DNA of 64,000 nucleotides, taken from NCBI GenBank assembly GCA_902806595.1, contig CADCXC010000010.1:2294001-2358000 (forward strand), in the 5' to 3' direction. Both the position numbers and the translations under genes were made by a program. The DNA comes from Pyrenopolyporus hunteri. Lineage: Eukaryota; Ascomycota; Sordariomycetes; Xylariales; Hypoxylaceae. The notes beneath the pieces are model-generated. The model searched no databases. It saw only the letters and a program-made list of their open reading frames with translations, and was not told the origin of the DNA. Positions 1-12,531 of this stretch are shown here, piece by piece (position 1 is the stretch's first letter; each line of letters opens with the position of its first letter).

Positions 1-340
1 CTAAATCAATTCGATTAAATTAATTAAATTAAATTAATTTAATTAATAAAATCGTTTATTAAAATGCGAATAATTTTAAGTGTGGTAGTTGCGATATATA
101 TGGCGGCTTAATTAAGCGGTTTAATTAATTAGGTAAAAGCGTGACACGGGCCGTTACGCGGGGCGTGCGCGTGGCTAGTTAGCGTAGCGTGGCGTGGCGT
201 GGCGTGGCGTGGTGTAGTGTGTGGCTAGTGTGGCGTGGGAGATGTGGCTCGTGAATTTTTACGTAATTAATTTTTGTTTTTTTTTTTCGAATTTTTTTCT
301 TAGGAAAAAAATTCGAAATAATATCCCGAAGAAACTTCGA
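1..340 (+). repeat. Dispersed repeat R3, less mutated copy
   Basis: This stretch aligns in the same orientation with 40595-40875. Shared landmarks are TTAATAAAATCGTTTATT, then CGGTTTAATTAATTA, then CGTAAATTTTTACGTAATTA or its G-containing form. Differences are mostly G-to-A and C-to-T in the 40.6-kb copy. Here the segment 140-250 keeps G-rich sequence including a run of GCGTG pentamers near 185-215; in the other copy the Gs are replaced by As. The left end is cut by the window. The element class is unknown. Confidence 0.75.
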
Positions 341-1917
341 GCATTTAAAACGTACCGTTAAATTATATAAAATATTAAATCGAAATAATAATTATTAACT
401 ATAAATATCGAATATAAATTTTTAATAAATAATCGAACGTAAATTATATATAATTTATTTATAAAACGAAAACTATTTTTCGAAAAATAAATTTATAAAA
501 TTAAAAAAAAACTTAATAATAAAATTATTCGTTATAAAATAAAATAAATAATCCGTAATTTTAAATAAATCGAAAAATTAAATTATATCGATACGTTTAT
601 TTTAATAATTAAACTTATAAATTATAAAGTTATATTCGTTATAATAATCGTTTTAAACTTTAAAATAAAATAAATAAACGTTGTTATAATTTTTTTATAC
701 GAAAATATAAATAAAAATATTTACGTCGAATAATTTTTTAAATTCGAAAATAATATAAATAAATATTATAAATTTAATAAAACATTATATAATTTAAAAT
801 AAACTTTTCGAATATAATATTAAACGTTTATTATATATTTAAATATTTTAAAATTTATAACATTCGATTTAAATATTAATGTATTCGTAAAAAATTACAT
901 ATATATCGTTATTTACGTTAATAATTTATTAATAACCGACTTTTTAAAAAAAAAAATAATTAAAATTAAAACTAAATTCGTCGAAAAGTTTAAAATAATC
1001 GATTTAAAGTTTTATTTATATTATTTAAAAATATTTATTAAACGAAATAAAATTAATAAAAAAATTATTTTAAATTAAAAAATTTATTTAAAAAAAATTA
1101 TTAAAAATTTAAAATAATAAAAATCGAACTTTAATAATATATTTATAAACGTCGTAAAAATCGTTAAATTATTCGATAATTTCGAAATATTAATATAAAA
1201 CGTTAAATAATATGTTAAAATAATTAATTATTTAATATACGTTATAATAAACATTAAATCGAATATTATATACGTTATATTATATTTAAATCGATATATA
1301 AAAAACCTTACTTTAATATATATAAAAATTATTAAACGAATATTAAAATATTTAAAAAAAACTTTAAATTATAAGTTTATTTACGAAAATAAATTTAGGA
1401 ATTTTATAAAATAAATTAATGTCGATTACATCGAATATATATAAATTTAAAAGTTAATTTTAAAATATATTTTTAATATCGAAAACGATATTATAAATTA
1501 ATTTTTAAAACGATAATTTATAATATTTACGTTAATATACGAATTCGAATTTAAAAGTATAATTAATATTATAAAAAAAGCCGTTTAATTACGAAAATTA
1601 TTAAAAAAATTAAATATTTCGAAAAAATTTTTAATTATTATTATAATATAAAATAATAATTAAAAGGTATTAATATTAACGAAAAATTTATAATTTTATA
1701 TTCGAATAAAATATATCGAAACCGACGTTTTTTTCGTTTATAAAAAATAAATTAACGGAGATATTAAATTTAAATATACTTTTATCGAAATAAATAATTA
1801 ATAAATTTATTAAATTATTTTTTAAAAATACGTTTATTCGTTTTAAAATAATTTTAAATTTTTACTTATAAAATAAATAAAAAAAATTATAAAAAAAACC
1901 GTTTTTATAATCGAAAA

Positions 1918-2035
1918 AATATTTATAAAATACTTATAAAATATTTATAAAATAATTATAAAACATTTATAAAATATTTATAAAATATTTATAAAACGTT
2001 TATAAAACTTATAAATTATTTATAAAATATTTAAA
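1918..2035. repeat. 11-bp AT tandem array
   Basis: About ten head-to-tail copies of an 11-base unit close to TATTTATAAAA, with variants TACTTATAAAA, CATTTATAAAA and CGTTTATAAAA. The period is constant apart from one shortened unit near 2010. It lies inside the RIP block and is probably a degraded minisatellite. Confidence 0.75.
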
Positions 2036-3315
2036 TATTTTTTATTAATATAAATAATTTAAAATATTAAACGATTTATATATTTATTTATTATATTATT
2101 AATAAAATTTTTATAAATTATTATTCGTTAATTACGATTTAATATTTATTAAATTATTTTTATAATTAATATATTAAAATTTTTTAAATTTTAAACTATA
2201 AAAATACATTATTTTCGAAATTTTTAACTATTATTTTTACTTAATTATTATAAAATATATATTAAATATTTTATAACAAAATATATATAATAAATGTTTT
2301 TTATAAAAAAAATAATTAATTATAAAATTAATTTAAATATTATAATAAAAGGTTTTTTAACTTTTTAAAATTTTAATTTAATTATCGATTAAAAAGATTT
2401 TTTTATTTTTAATTATTTAATTATTAAAATGTAATTACTTATATTATTTATTTTATTTTATAAATTATTATTTAACTTTAAAATTTAAAAAATCGAAATA
2501 ACGGTTTTTTTAATATAATTTTAAAAATTTATAATTATTAATAATAATTTTTACGTATATTTATAAATTATATTTTTTTATAATAATTAAAATCGAATTA
2601 ATTAAATCGAATATATATTAAATTTTTTAATAAAAAATTTATTTAATAATTTTAATAATTTAAATTCGAAATATTAAAAAAATATATTAATCGAATTATT
2701 TAATATATTAAATAAACGATTAATAAAAAACGAATAAAAAAATAAAAAATAATATATTTTTATAATTATTATTATTCGAAATGTAGATTTTAAAAAACGA
2801 AGAAAACGAATATTAATTTAAGATTATAATTTTATAAAAAATGTTTTTAATAAAAAAAATAAAAGGAAATTTTATAAGGTAAATAATGTATTTTTATAAA
2901 ATATTTATATATTAAACGATATATAAAAAACGTTGAAATTTAATATAATACGAACGATTTTTATAACGGGTAAAATTAATATTTAATGTTATTTTTACGA
3001 AAAGTTTAAAAATGGATTATATTAAAAAATATAAAATATTAAAGCGTAAACGATTTATAGTTTTAAAATTATATTAAATTAAAACTTTAAAAGTGTAAAA
3101 TTATTTAAAAAAAATTAAAAAATTTAAAAGTTATTATAAGAAAATATTACGAAATGTTAAAGTTAATTATAAATATAATTCGAATAAAAGTATTAAAATA
3201 TAAAATGTTAAAATATAAAGTGGTTAAATGATTACGCTTTATATTTATAACATATATATAATATTTATATTTTATTTAACTTTTAATTGGTTTTTATTAT
3301 ATAATATAACGAAAT

Positions 3316-6300
3316 ACACACTCATAACCTGCGTTTATTTATAATAGTATCGTGTATTCGTGTTTAATACTAATGAACTCCCATGTTGTTAAGAGCTAAG
3401 AGTCGAAGGCTAAAAGGCGAAGTTATACATGTCTACGGCACGGAAAGAGGCCAACACGTTTCGGATACCGAATAAAATTTGTCAGATCATTCCTAGCTCT
3501 CCGCTTCTCGCATTGCTAAGCTCCATAGTATTCCATACAGCTACCGTTTTAATTAAATCGGAGTTCGTAGCGGACTTATTCTATCACTAAACGTTCCGCC
3601 CATGTCTCTGTCTGAACGTCGGGTTGGGGGGTTGCTTGGGTCCTCGTCATAGCCGCTTTCGTCTCGACGATGTTCTGGTGTAGTAGAAGAGCCATAAAAA
3701 GGGATGTCGACCGGAGTAGATAAGTTACCTATACAAAGTTCTGACATGGCTCATATAAGAGAGAAACCCCATTCACGTACGCCTCTAACATGCATGCTTG
3801 AATGTTTATGACTCCCTTCTCTCCTTTTGCTTACAATCTTAGCTGAGTAACGGATCTAGGGTCATCTCCTCATACAACGTGAGGCCAAAGCGAGTAACAT
3901 ATTACAAGCTTGAGGGCCGAGTCGGTGTTATTTGTCCTGTAGATGAATTTCCTCATGAATCTCGTCTTGTTCCTTGTGCCTTATACCACCCACCACAAGT
4001 TTATCCTGGAAGAGGGCCTATTAGCTTGCATGTGTTGTGCGTCGTCGCAATATTAACTGCTCGCATCCTATTACCACTAGAAGTATGCCATGTAGATGGA
4101 AATTATGATGAGTGCGAGTCTGAAGCCATGGCCCCGGATAAGCTTGACGGCCTACAAGACGGCGGGGATTAAAGGGAGTAGAGCGTCTACCATACCTGCG
4201 CCGATGGAAACCATATTTTTTAGAGATCTTTAAAAAAAAAGTAAATACAAATCAAATTTATCTTGATTGTATTGGTAATACAAGTCACAGTGGGTGCTGG
4301 CCGTCCGCTACGGATTTAAAGCTATCTCATCTCCCTCTCTTAGCTTCGTCCCGCAATTTTCTGGATTACTCTACCCTATAATACGGGACTCTCCGACCAT
4401 CTGCCTTCTATGCCCCGTAATGTGGGTGGAAGCACAACCACTCCATGTTGACACCAGAGAAAAAAAAGGATTCGGCGGGAACACATCATCGACTTAGAAC
4501 ACGTTCTTATTCGACCTTAAGTTCTCTTATATATGGTACAAAGGTGCTGAACTTGGCGAATTACGGCCGGGGCGAATGGATACGCACTCTGACGGTTTCG
4601 TATCGTACGATTATATCCATGGACTTATCAACTCACCATGCGGTACGACGGCTTATGTAAGTCGCAGGTGGATAGATACGAGGGATTTTTATTTCGATTA
4701 TTCAACCGGTATCAGAGGCCGTTGTTTCTCCCCTGTCTTTTTGAGGGAGAAGGAAAGAGAAAGAGAAAGACACAGAGAGAGAATAAAGGATAAAGAGAAG
4801 CCATCGACGAAATATGCTTCTTGATTCGAAAACCCCTTTCGCAATCTCTGAGAGGGGAGATTAGTACAAATATCAGAGCAGAATTATAAACTGTTCGGGT
4901 CATTCCGAAGGTTGTGTCTGTGTGTAGACATCCGCTCGTTCTCCGCATGAGCGTAAATCTCGGTTGTGGGACTAGGAGACCAGAGAGCCGGATCTTGACT
5001 TCCTATTGGACTTCGGGGTCAATTGACAGCTCCAGAGTACGTCTCTGATAGACATACGTATCGGAGACACCAATTACTATGTAGGTGCGTAGGCCGGATG
5101 TGGGAAATTGTTGTCACTTCTGACTCTTGGCCAAGAAATTTAAGGAGCGGCCGCAGTGTATACCGTATGCGAGGCGCGGTGTGATTCCGTCTTTACAAGG
5201 AACGGGTTAATACTGCTGCCTAGTTTAACGGTGAGCTCGGCAACATTGGAAGATCCAGCCGCGTCACCCTTGGTGTGAAAGGTGCTGCTTTTCCACTTCA
5301 AGAGTAACATCAACGCCAAATATGATTATCGGAGCCTCCTCGCAGAACCGGGTGTTACAAGGGAATGCTCGGGGTGCCTCGTATTATAACTTTGAAGGGA
5401 ATGAGGTTTGATGTGAACCTCTTTGGCCGGATGAGAAAGTTGGTTCGCCTTAGCTAAACACCCTCAATGAACATGTTTTGCCTTAAGCGAGAGCATACAA
5501 GGTAACCGCTCATTGGAAATCCCGCAAGGAGCATCCCTTAATAAGGGTTCAATTGGGCAGCTAATACTTGAATTTCGAGATGATGCTTTGCGTGCGACAA
5601 ATTAAGCCCGGTGAAAATTAAGACGAACACCACTTTATTCACGTAGTTACCTAGTTAGGTACCTAAGATTTCGAATAGAATACGCTCGATATCGCGTTTT
5701 GGCCGGAGCCGAGACGGATAGCTTGCCTGATGTTTCAACCTGTAGTGTTCAGCCGCATTAGGGGCAAGATGCCTTATCCCGGTTGACCGGAATAGCGGCG
5801 TTCTACCGTGCAGCAACTCTCCGCGTGTAAGCCGAATCTTTGTAGGCTGTGACATCCGCGGAACAATGCATGATGATACCGCTCCTTATTTGTAATGAGC
5901 AATTGCTTATTTGCTCGGAGGCTTGGGGAACGGGTCAAGAATCCGGTCGACCCAATGAGAAGAAGGATATTACAGCTTCCCATGCTTGCTCCGCCCCAGG
6001 ATCGACATCGTAGGGCAGCCAGAGCCCCACAAAGCCGATTTTCGTTCATTGCTATGGATCGTAATCCTAGAGGGGCCCTGAGAGGCTTGCGGTCGAGCTT
6101 ATTGGATTGAACCCAGTAGAGTTCACCTTCTAGAGTCCCTAGGGAAACGTTCAGCCACGTGTGAATGCTACATACGACACCTAGAACTCAGGTGAATCTC
6201 ATATTGCATTGCCTCCGCAGTCTAAGGCTCCTTGTGAGGATGACGCGGCAGGGCTATTCCAAATCTACTGCGGCTTTATTCCTAAGGGGTTTTTAGAATC

Positions 6301-6364
6301 CACCGGCGTAAATGTCAGCCTTGTACTGGCCAGGGGCAGTTATGCGGTCGATATCGACTACGGA
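3316..6364. other. Gene-poor stretch, no gene recognised
   Basis: Composition is normal, but open frames are short, overlap on both strands and resemble no family I know. The longest (3879-4172) has no ATG at its start. A purine tract of GAGA/AAAG type lies at 4742-4800. It may be the degraded border of the AT block or long intergenic DNA upstream of the peroxidase gene. Confidence 0.5.
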
Positions 6365-6371
6365 TATATAA
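6365..6371 (+). promoter_or_regulatory. Candidate TATA box of the peroxidase gene
   Basis: TATATAA lies 79 bases upstream of the ATG at 6450. This leaves room for a start of transcription near 6395-6405 and a short 5' leader. The position is sensible for an inducible secreted-enzyme gene, but this is by motif and spacing only. Confidence 0.4.
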
Positions 6372-6449
6372 GGCCGTCGGCGTAACTAAAAGTAGTTCGT
6401 CCCTGACACAACTTCGTTTGCAAGCCACTGTCTCTCAACTTAGATCGCA

Positions 6450-7447
6450 ATGAAGTCGGTATATCTTTCTGCTACTGTCGCCTTCGGCTTAGCCGCCGCC
6501 AACCCGACCTACCCGGTTGTCGGATGGAGCCCTCCCGGACCAAACGACGGTATGTCACTCGAACCCCCGAATCAGCAGCCCGAACATTGCGTTGCTAATG
6601 TTTGATAGTACGAGCTCCTTGCCCCATGCTCAACGCCTTGGCGAACCACGGCTTTCTACCTCACAATGGCAAAACGATCACCGAGAATAAGACGGTGGAG
6701 GCTCTAAACTCTGCCCTGAACATAGACAGGGGACTTGCTAGCGAGTTGTTTTCATTCGCTGTGACCACGAACCCACAACCCAATGCGACGACTTTTGATC
6801 TGGATCATCTCAGCCGTCATAACGTCTTGGAGCACGACGCCAGCCTGAGGTTTGTGCCCCCGTCCGGCGGCTTCTCGTCATGGCTACTTTGTCCCCTGTA
6901 GTTCGGGAGATAATTTCATTGCTAGTTGACTAATACCTGGATCTATAGTCGTCAAGACGCCCATTTTGGGAACCCGGCTGTTTTCGATGAGTCGGTCTTT
7001 AATCAGACCAAGTCGTACTGGACAGGGGACATCATCGACGTACAGATGGCGTCTAATGCCCGCGTGGCCCGTCTTCTGACCTCCAACCTTACGAACCCCG
7101 AATATTCGCTCTCTGACCTAGGCTCAGCATTCAGCATCGGCGAGTCGGCAGCTTACATCATTGTCTTGGGATCAAAGACCGATGGAACAGTGCCCAAAAG
7201 CTGGGTTGAGTACCTATTCGGTATGGTGATGATTCCTCGCGTGATCGATATACCTGAAAGCTAATATGCCGTTTCCGTAATAGAAAATGAGCGCCTACCC
7301 CATGACCTGGGTTACGCTAAACCAAAGGAGCCTATAACGGCGGACGACCTCTCGGATATGATGGAAAGGATCGTTAGCGCCCAACACTTTCCTCAGTCGC
7401 CCGGCAAGGTTTCGAAGCGCTCCGAGGCACGTTGTCCTTACCACTAA
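6450..7447 (+). CDS. Secreted heme-thiolate peroxidase (chloroperoxidase family), 4 exons
   Basis: Model: 6450-6549, 6609-6849, 6949-7220, 7284-7447; 258 aa. All three introns are GT-AG and the spliced frame is open throughout. A signal peptide covers about residues 1-18. The family (PF01328) uses a cysteine thiolate as proximal heme ligand, seen here as APCPM with Cys38, followed by NALANHGFLPHNG. The second hallmark, EHDASLSR, has Glu108-His109-Asp110 and is completed only across the 6850-6948 intron. Glu179 in FSIGESAAY is the likely distal acid-base residue. The length fits short CPO/UPO enzymes, which oxidise, halogenate or oxygenate organic substrates with hydrogen peroxide outside the cell. 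The substrate cannot be inferred. The gene converges on the reductase at 8025. The family assignment is secure; exon ends are very likely. Confidence 0.93.
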
Positions 7448-8024
7448 TCAATGCCTCGTGATGGATGATGAGGCTACCTAAGAGCCGTGTGAGCTAGCTG
7501 TATGGTCATTCCGACGACACCATGTCAGGTCCGGAGATATGTTTATATTCAATGCCCGATGTTTGGCAGGCTTTATATAGAAGTGATAAAAGATGCGACT
7601 TACCCCTGTCGCGTACATTTGAAATACCAGTCCTCATATTCTATGCACAGAACATTATCGAGGTATCCGTCAGCGGAGAGTCGCTGAAGGAGGATAGGCT
7701 CGGGTTCTTCCTGAGATCCCATAGCTTGATAAGATGCCCGGCACTATCGTGAACCATGCCTCCATCCCCGAGCTAGATACCGTGCACGCGAAATTCAACG
7801 AACGAAACTCATCGAAAAAAACTTATACCCGGGTAGGTAGTTAGAACGGTTATTGGGAATCATTCCACTCCTAGGTAGGTATATAAAGTCTCGAGACATT
7901 TCATGCTAGTGTGACCTGTACCGATAGGCGATGTTGAATTCGCAAGTCTAGACTAAACCGACTTCACGAGATAAAATACTCTTCCGTCGAATATCACAGG
8001 CCGAATGAACCATGACAAGGCCCC
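7448..8024. other. Intergenic, between convergent genes
   Basis: Shared 3' flank of the peroxidase gene (+) and the reductase gene (-). Only short overlapping frames are present. No RNA gene or repeat is seen. Confidence 0.6.
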
Positions 8025-8984
8025 TTACACATGTGCGACGTTCGACACAGAACTTGTGCCGGCGTCAACCGTGAGTACAGTTCCGGTAATCCAACGAGCT
8101 TGATCGCTAGCCAGGAACCTGACTGCTGTCGCACAATCCCACGCGTTTCCTTCCGTCTGTAGGAGAGTGTCTTTCCTTCGCGCCTCTCTCGCTTCCGGGC
8201 TCATTCCATTTTTCCGGACCATGGCCGTATAGAGATAGCCTGCTTGGATTAGTACGTGAGAGCATGGGCTGGGTATCGGTTTGGAGGGGAAGAGGAGGGG
8301 TTGGATATCCTTAAAAGGGCCTCGCCTACCTGGACAAACACAGTTCACACGAATACCATCCCGCCCGTGATGGGTTGCCATGGCGCGTGTCATACTCAGG
8401 ACGGCCCCTTTACTAGTCGGATACAAGAGATGGGGAAACCCGCCTCCTTGGCCTGAAATTGAACCAACATTAACGATGCTCCCTCGAGTTCGGTCCTGAG
8501 ACTCGTTGTTCTTTCGCATCTCGGGTATTACCACCTTCGCCATATTCGCCATACTTGTGACGTTTACCTCTAGCCCGCGGCGCCATTCATCCAAGTCAAA
8601 TTCCGTCGCGGTCCCTCTGCCACCTAAGATACCCACGTTGTTGACTAGGATGTCGATTCGCCCAAACTCTGCCATCGCCAGGTCCGCGGTTCTCTGGCAA
8701 TCAATAGGGTCGGTAACATCTGCGTAGCAGCCGACGCCCCGTCCTTTTCCCTCCGATCGTATCATTGCACAAGTCGCTTCAGCCCACTCCCTATTCCGAT
8801 CAGCGCATATGACGGAGGCACCGTCCTCGGCCAACAAAATGGAGATCGCGCGGCCATTTCCAAGCCCACCGCCCTCGCATCCCGCCCCGGTAACAATGGC
8901 GACTTTCCCCGCGAGAGACCTCGAGGGCCTCGGAGGAAGGCTATCTGTCACTGAAGTCAAGATTAGTAGACCTGGACAAGACAA
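8025..8984 (-). CDS. Short-chain dehydrogenase/reductase (classical SDR), 2 exons
   Basis: Model: complement of 8330-8984 and 8025-8239, 289 aa. The frame also reads straight through the 90-nt intron (8240-8329), which would insert 30 residues after NCVCPG. Removing it (GTAGGC donor, TACTAAT branch site, CAG acceptor) restores the family run CPGYLYTAMV. The Rossmann fold starts near residue 27, with TGAG followed by GGGLGNG for NAD(P) binding. NNVG lies at 115-118, catalytic Ser175 in NVGSISG, and Tyr188 and Lys192 in YPTSK. The family oxidises or reduces alcohols and ketones; many fungal members are tailoring enzymes. The N-terminus before LAGKVAIVTG is about 24 residues with no clear targeting signal. 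The substrate is unknown. The gene is convergent with the peroxidase. Confidence 0.92.
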   Translation of the reverse strand: MSCPGLLILTSVTDSLPPRPSRSLAGKVAIVTGAGCEGGGLGNGRAISILLAEDGASVICADRNREWAEATCAMIRSEGKGRGVGCYADVTDPIDCQRTADLAMAEFGRIDILVNNVGILGGRGTATEFDLDEWRRGLEVNVTSMANMAKVVIPEMRKNNESQDRTRGSIVNVGSISGQGGGFPHLLYPTSKGAVLSMTRAMATHHGRDGIRVNCVCPGRRGPFKDIQPLLFPSKPIPSPCSHVLIQAGYLYTAMVRKNGMSPEAREARRKDTLLQTEGNAWDCATAVRFLASDQARWITGTVLTVDAGTSSVSNVAHV

Positions 8985-11184
8985 TCCATTTTATTAGCTA
9001 GGTTATCTTACGCGTCCCTCCTTCACTTCCAAAAAATCGCCTTCCTATCGAGTGAGCTGAGGGATTTCTTTGGTTTCGCAGTCGTACGAGCGGTCTGGTT
9101 TGGGCAATTGAAGATGTTAAGGGCACCCGCATGAGGGGCGTCGGATCTAGTGAGGGGTGAGTCCTCTTCGTGAATATGGAGTAGAACGAAATATGCACTG
9201 GTTTTCTAACATAGCAAGACGGGGCATTTTTGATCAGAAGGGAACTCATATCGAAAGCCCTGGTATGGTTCTATTTAGACTCAGATTGACTTGTTGAAAA
9301 CTTTGTTCGTAAGAAGCCGTAGGGTCAATTTCTAAATTTGAACTCCAACTCTCGGTCTATAATATAGGCAGATTTGCGTCATGTGAAAGGCGTTTTGAGC
9401 ACGGCGGGAAACGGCAATTCTCGAATTTCAAAGAAACTATACGATCCATTTAGCTCTTCGATCCTGGATTGAATCATGTTGAACTGTCCGTGATTAGAGT
9501 GAAAATATCTCGACGAATTCTCCGTTCATACCACGGCCCGTCTGACCTCAGGACCTGATAGCCCTGAAAACGAAGGAAATATAGGGGGCCATGCAGGCGC
9601 CCCAGTGGCGCCTCCGAAAAGGAACGGCAAGCCAGACACGCGGAGGAACTAGCGGGAACGATTAGAATACCGTCATGTGTGCGACCAGGTTAGATTTACG
9701 GAATATGGCAGCAAGTTTTGAATAGACTAGACATAGCCCTGCACGCTGCACAACCCCTAGGGAGGTCTGAGAGGGCTTGGACTTTCCCCCTCTACCACGG
9801 TGTTGACACGACTATCGACGCGGAAAGTTCGCCATCTGATCCATAGAGCTTCATCATTTATGGTAGGCTGATTAACGTATTCCTATCTATTCACAGTCGT
9901 CGATAAAAGAGAAGCCATGATAACGATGTCCTCGGCATGCGAACCGCAACTTTAAAACCGACGTGAAGGCTTGACACTGGTAGCATGGTTTTTTGCAGTT
10001 TAGAAAGTTGATTCCCCGTGTTTGCTAATTGATAAAGTGTCCCGCTTGACGTTATACATTGTGTTCCTAGGACACGACGGCGCTGGGCCCTACTGTAGGT
10101 CATAAGGATATAGTGGCGTGCAACTTTTGTTATGACGTCCAGCCTACGTCTATCTAACACCCATTTAGCATACAAACTCACTTGTTTCAAGCTATAATTA
10201 TTCAAGCAGCTTGTTTACCTACCTAGGCACCTACGTTACATAGAAAAACACGATTATTCTCAATATTGTATAACGTTACCGTAGGTTCGAGTAACAGAGA
10301 ACACAGGAAACCCATAATGTAGACACCGAAGTAATATTGTACGAATTTATAGCTACTATATTAAATGTGTATGCGTTGCTCCTATATAAATATTTTATAG
10401 TATGGATCCTCAAAGTCGGTAGGTCCGGGTAGCTACGCGCCGTCTATACAACAAATTCTTTCACACCCCATACACCGCGTTTACTTCTAACTCGTCTACT
10501 ACGAAGCTACCCACTATTGGCAGAGCGGAGTGGCACTGAGAAACTATCCGAGCCCACTCGGCATAACTCAGTTGGAAATTCTGACATGGTTGAGGTAGCA
10601 GTTGATCCTGTCATATTGATTCAAACATTGATTGTTGGTATTATAACAGTCTTGACTGGGTTTATGATATATGAGCTTGCTTCCGTCCGATGAGGCTCGG
10701 AGGAAATCTTGCATCCTATACTGGATTTGTAGGGCGTTTTATAGGAGTGCAAGACCAACTGCATTCCTCCAACCCCATAAAATAGAATAGATTAGGCCCG
10801 GTGAGCCAAGAATCGTGGAGGATCACCGCCCAAACGGGATCAAGGTAGATAGAACGATAAATATAAACGCCAATAAATGCTAGCTTACACCTGCAATCAA
10901 GGGGGGCTTACGAAGGATCGTTCTCATGAACCCTGCGGCTTATATTTACTCAAAAATGCTCTCTCCGAGCCGTATCGGATATGTTATCCAATGTCTCACT
11001 ATGCACAAAAGTTCCCGGCCACCGCGACAACGTCGCACTTATTCACGTGTTTGCCTACCTGCCTATATATACGAGTGGCCGCGAACATCAAAATTCTGTA
11101 ATGGCAACATATCTAGGTCGATACCGCACCATCTCAGTCAAATAAGATCATCGCAACACTTCTAACACGACCGCATCGCTCAGG
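8985..11184. other. Long intergenic region upstream of two divergent genes
   Basis: It separates the reductase (-) from the DJ-1 gene (+). Open frames here are short, unrelated to known families and mostly overlap on opposite strands. Composition drifts AT-rich from about 10200 to 10450. No RNA gene was found. Confidence 0.55.
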
Positions 11185-11959
11185 ATGGTCAACATAACTG
11201 GTACTATGCTCTCCGCCAACACCCCTTAACTAAGGAGACAACAAAGGAGTTTAACCTGGCTAATCTACTACCATAGCGCCTATTCGGATCGGCTACGTGC
11301 TGTTTCCATCATTCACGTCGTTGGACGTCTTCGGGCCCCTGAACGTGCTCAACTTGGCGTCAATCACGCACAATATGACGCTGTCGCTGCTCTCGACGAA
11401 CCTGGAACCCGTGAGTGTGGACCGCAGCATCGTAGGTGGCGTGGCTACCGGTATGCTAGCGTCGTCTGCGTCGCCGAATTTCACCGAGTTCATCCTGCCG
11501 ACGCACACGTTCGCCGACGCACCCGAGCTCGATGTTGTGATCGTGCCAGGCGGGCCGGGCGTACGCAACCTCGAGGGCACGCAGCCGCACGTGGACTGGC
11601 TGCGCGAGCGCTTCGACGACCCGGAGATCGACTACGTGATGACGGTGTGTACGGGCACGACGCTGGTCGCGCGCACCGGCAAAATCGCCGGGCGAAACGC
11701 CACTACCAACAAGGCCGCCTTCAACTGGGTTAAGTCGGTCGAGCACGCCGACGAGGTCAACTGGATTGCCAAAGCCCGCTGGGTTGTCGACGGCAACCTC
11801 TGGACGAGCTCCGGCGTCAGCGCCGGCACCGATATGACGCTCGGGTGGATCGAGGAGCTGTACGGGAGGAACGAGAGCGAGCGGATCCGGAACACCATGG
11901 AATGGAACTCGCTGAACCAGACGGATGATCCGTTCGCCGAACTCTATGGGCTGGCATAG
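11185..11959 (+). CDS. DJ-1/PfpI family protein, 2 exons
   Basis: Model: 11185-11200 and 11277-11959, 232 aa. The long frame lacks an ATG at its N-terminal end. A 16-nt first exon (ATG at 11185, donor GTACTA, acceptor CCATAG) gives MVNITAPIRIGYVLFPSF, exactly the expected start of the family's first beta strand. Landmarks are Asp22 in LDVFGP, VPGGPG at 95-100, and the nucleophile-elbow cysteine Cys130 in TVCTGT. These define the class I glutamine-amidotransferase-like DJ-1/PfpI superfamily, which includes isonitrile hydratases, glyoxalase III, chaperones and ThiJ proteins. Several N-x-S/T sites occur, but there is no signal peptide. The coding sequence is clearly GC-richer than its flanks. 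The exact activity cannot be told from sequence alone. Confidence 0.88.
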
Positions 11960-12531
11960 CTAACCCGAAGCCATGCATGCCAATATTTGCTCGTCTCCGA
12001 TAGTTTCCTTCGTCAGACCCCAGCACTATTAGAGGGAACTAAGATTTAAGCATTTGATTATTCGACGGGCGGGGCTACGGTTGCTAAAGACTTTTTATAT
12101 TTCGATATCTTGTAGGGAGTTAGATTCAGCGTTTGAAATGAAACCTCATTGATTCTGTGAACTAAGACGTTAGGAGTGTATGTATCTGTAAGGGCCGAGG
12201 AGATCGACGCTTTTTGCGCCGACCCGTTCTAGGAATGCCTAACTTACAAGTGGCTACTGGCTCAGATAACCTATATGCTTAAATTTAGTCTTCATTAATA
12301 GTAGACATCTCTCAAGCGATGGTAGCCTAGGTGGATATCGATATTTTCGTACTGCTTATTTAGTATAGTCCGTTAAGATGTCACTTTTAATGTAAAATTC
12401 TTTACGTTACGTACGCTAAATACCTACCTAGTCACTCGATACAATATTTAGCATAGATATATATTGAACATTGCAGAAAATACCTTATAAAATTGTCTTT
12501 CAATATAGAAAAGTATCTTCAATGGGTCTAT
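11960..12531. other. Intergenic, between convergent genes
   Basis: AT-leaning 3' flank shared by the DJ-1 gene (+) and the gamma-glutamyltranspeptidase gene (-). It contains isolated TACCTACCTAG motifs near 12420. No gene is seen. Confidence 0.6.

Larger units (their letters stand above)
1..3315. other. AT-rich RIP-degraded block, left (continues beyond the window)
   Basis: The sequence is almost entirely A and T, with the few remaining C and G mostly in CpG. No open frame of useful length exists on either strand. This is the look of transposon DNA mutated by RIP in ascomycetes. Composition changes to normal at about 3300-3330. I could not recognise the original element. Contents that can be delimited are a repeat shared with 40.6 kb (1-340) and an 11-bp tandem array (1918-2035). 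Confidence 0.85.

Noticed and set aside
3879..4172. A 97-codon frame as a gene
   Set aside because: It begins with GTG, not ATG, has no recognisable domain and no convincing splice extension.
8240..8329. A 30-residue insertion in the SDR protein
   Set aside because: The segment has good donor, branch and acceptor signals, and removing it restores the conserved CPGYLYTAMV run; it is an in-frame intron without stops.
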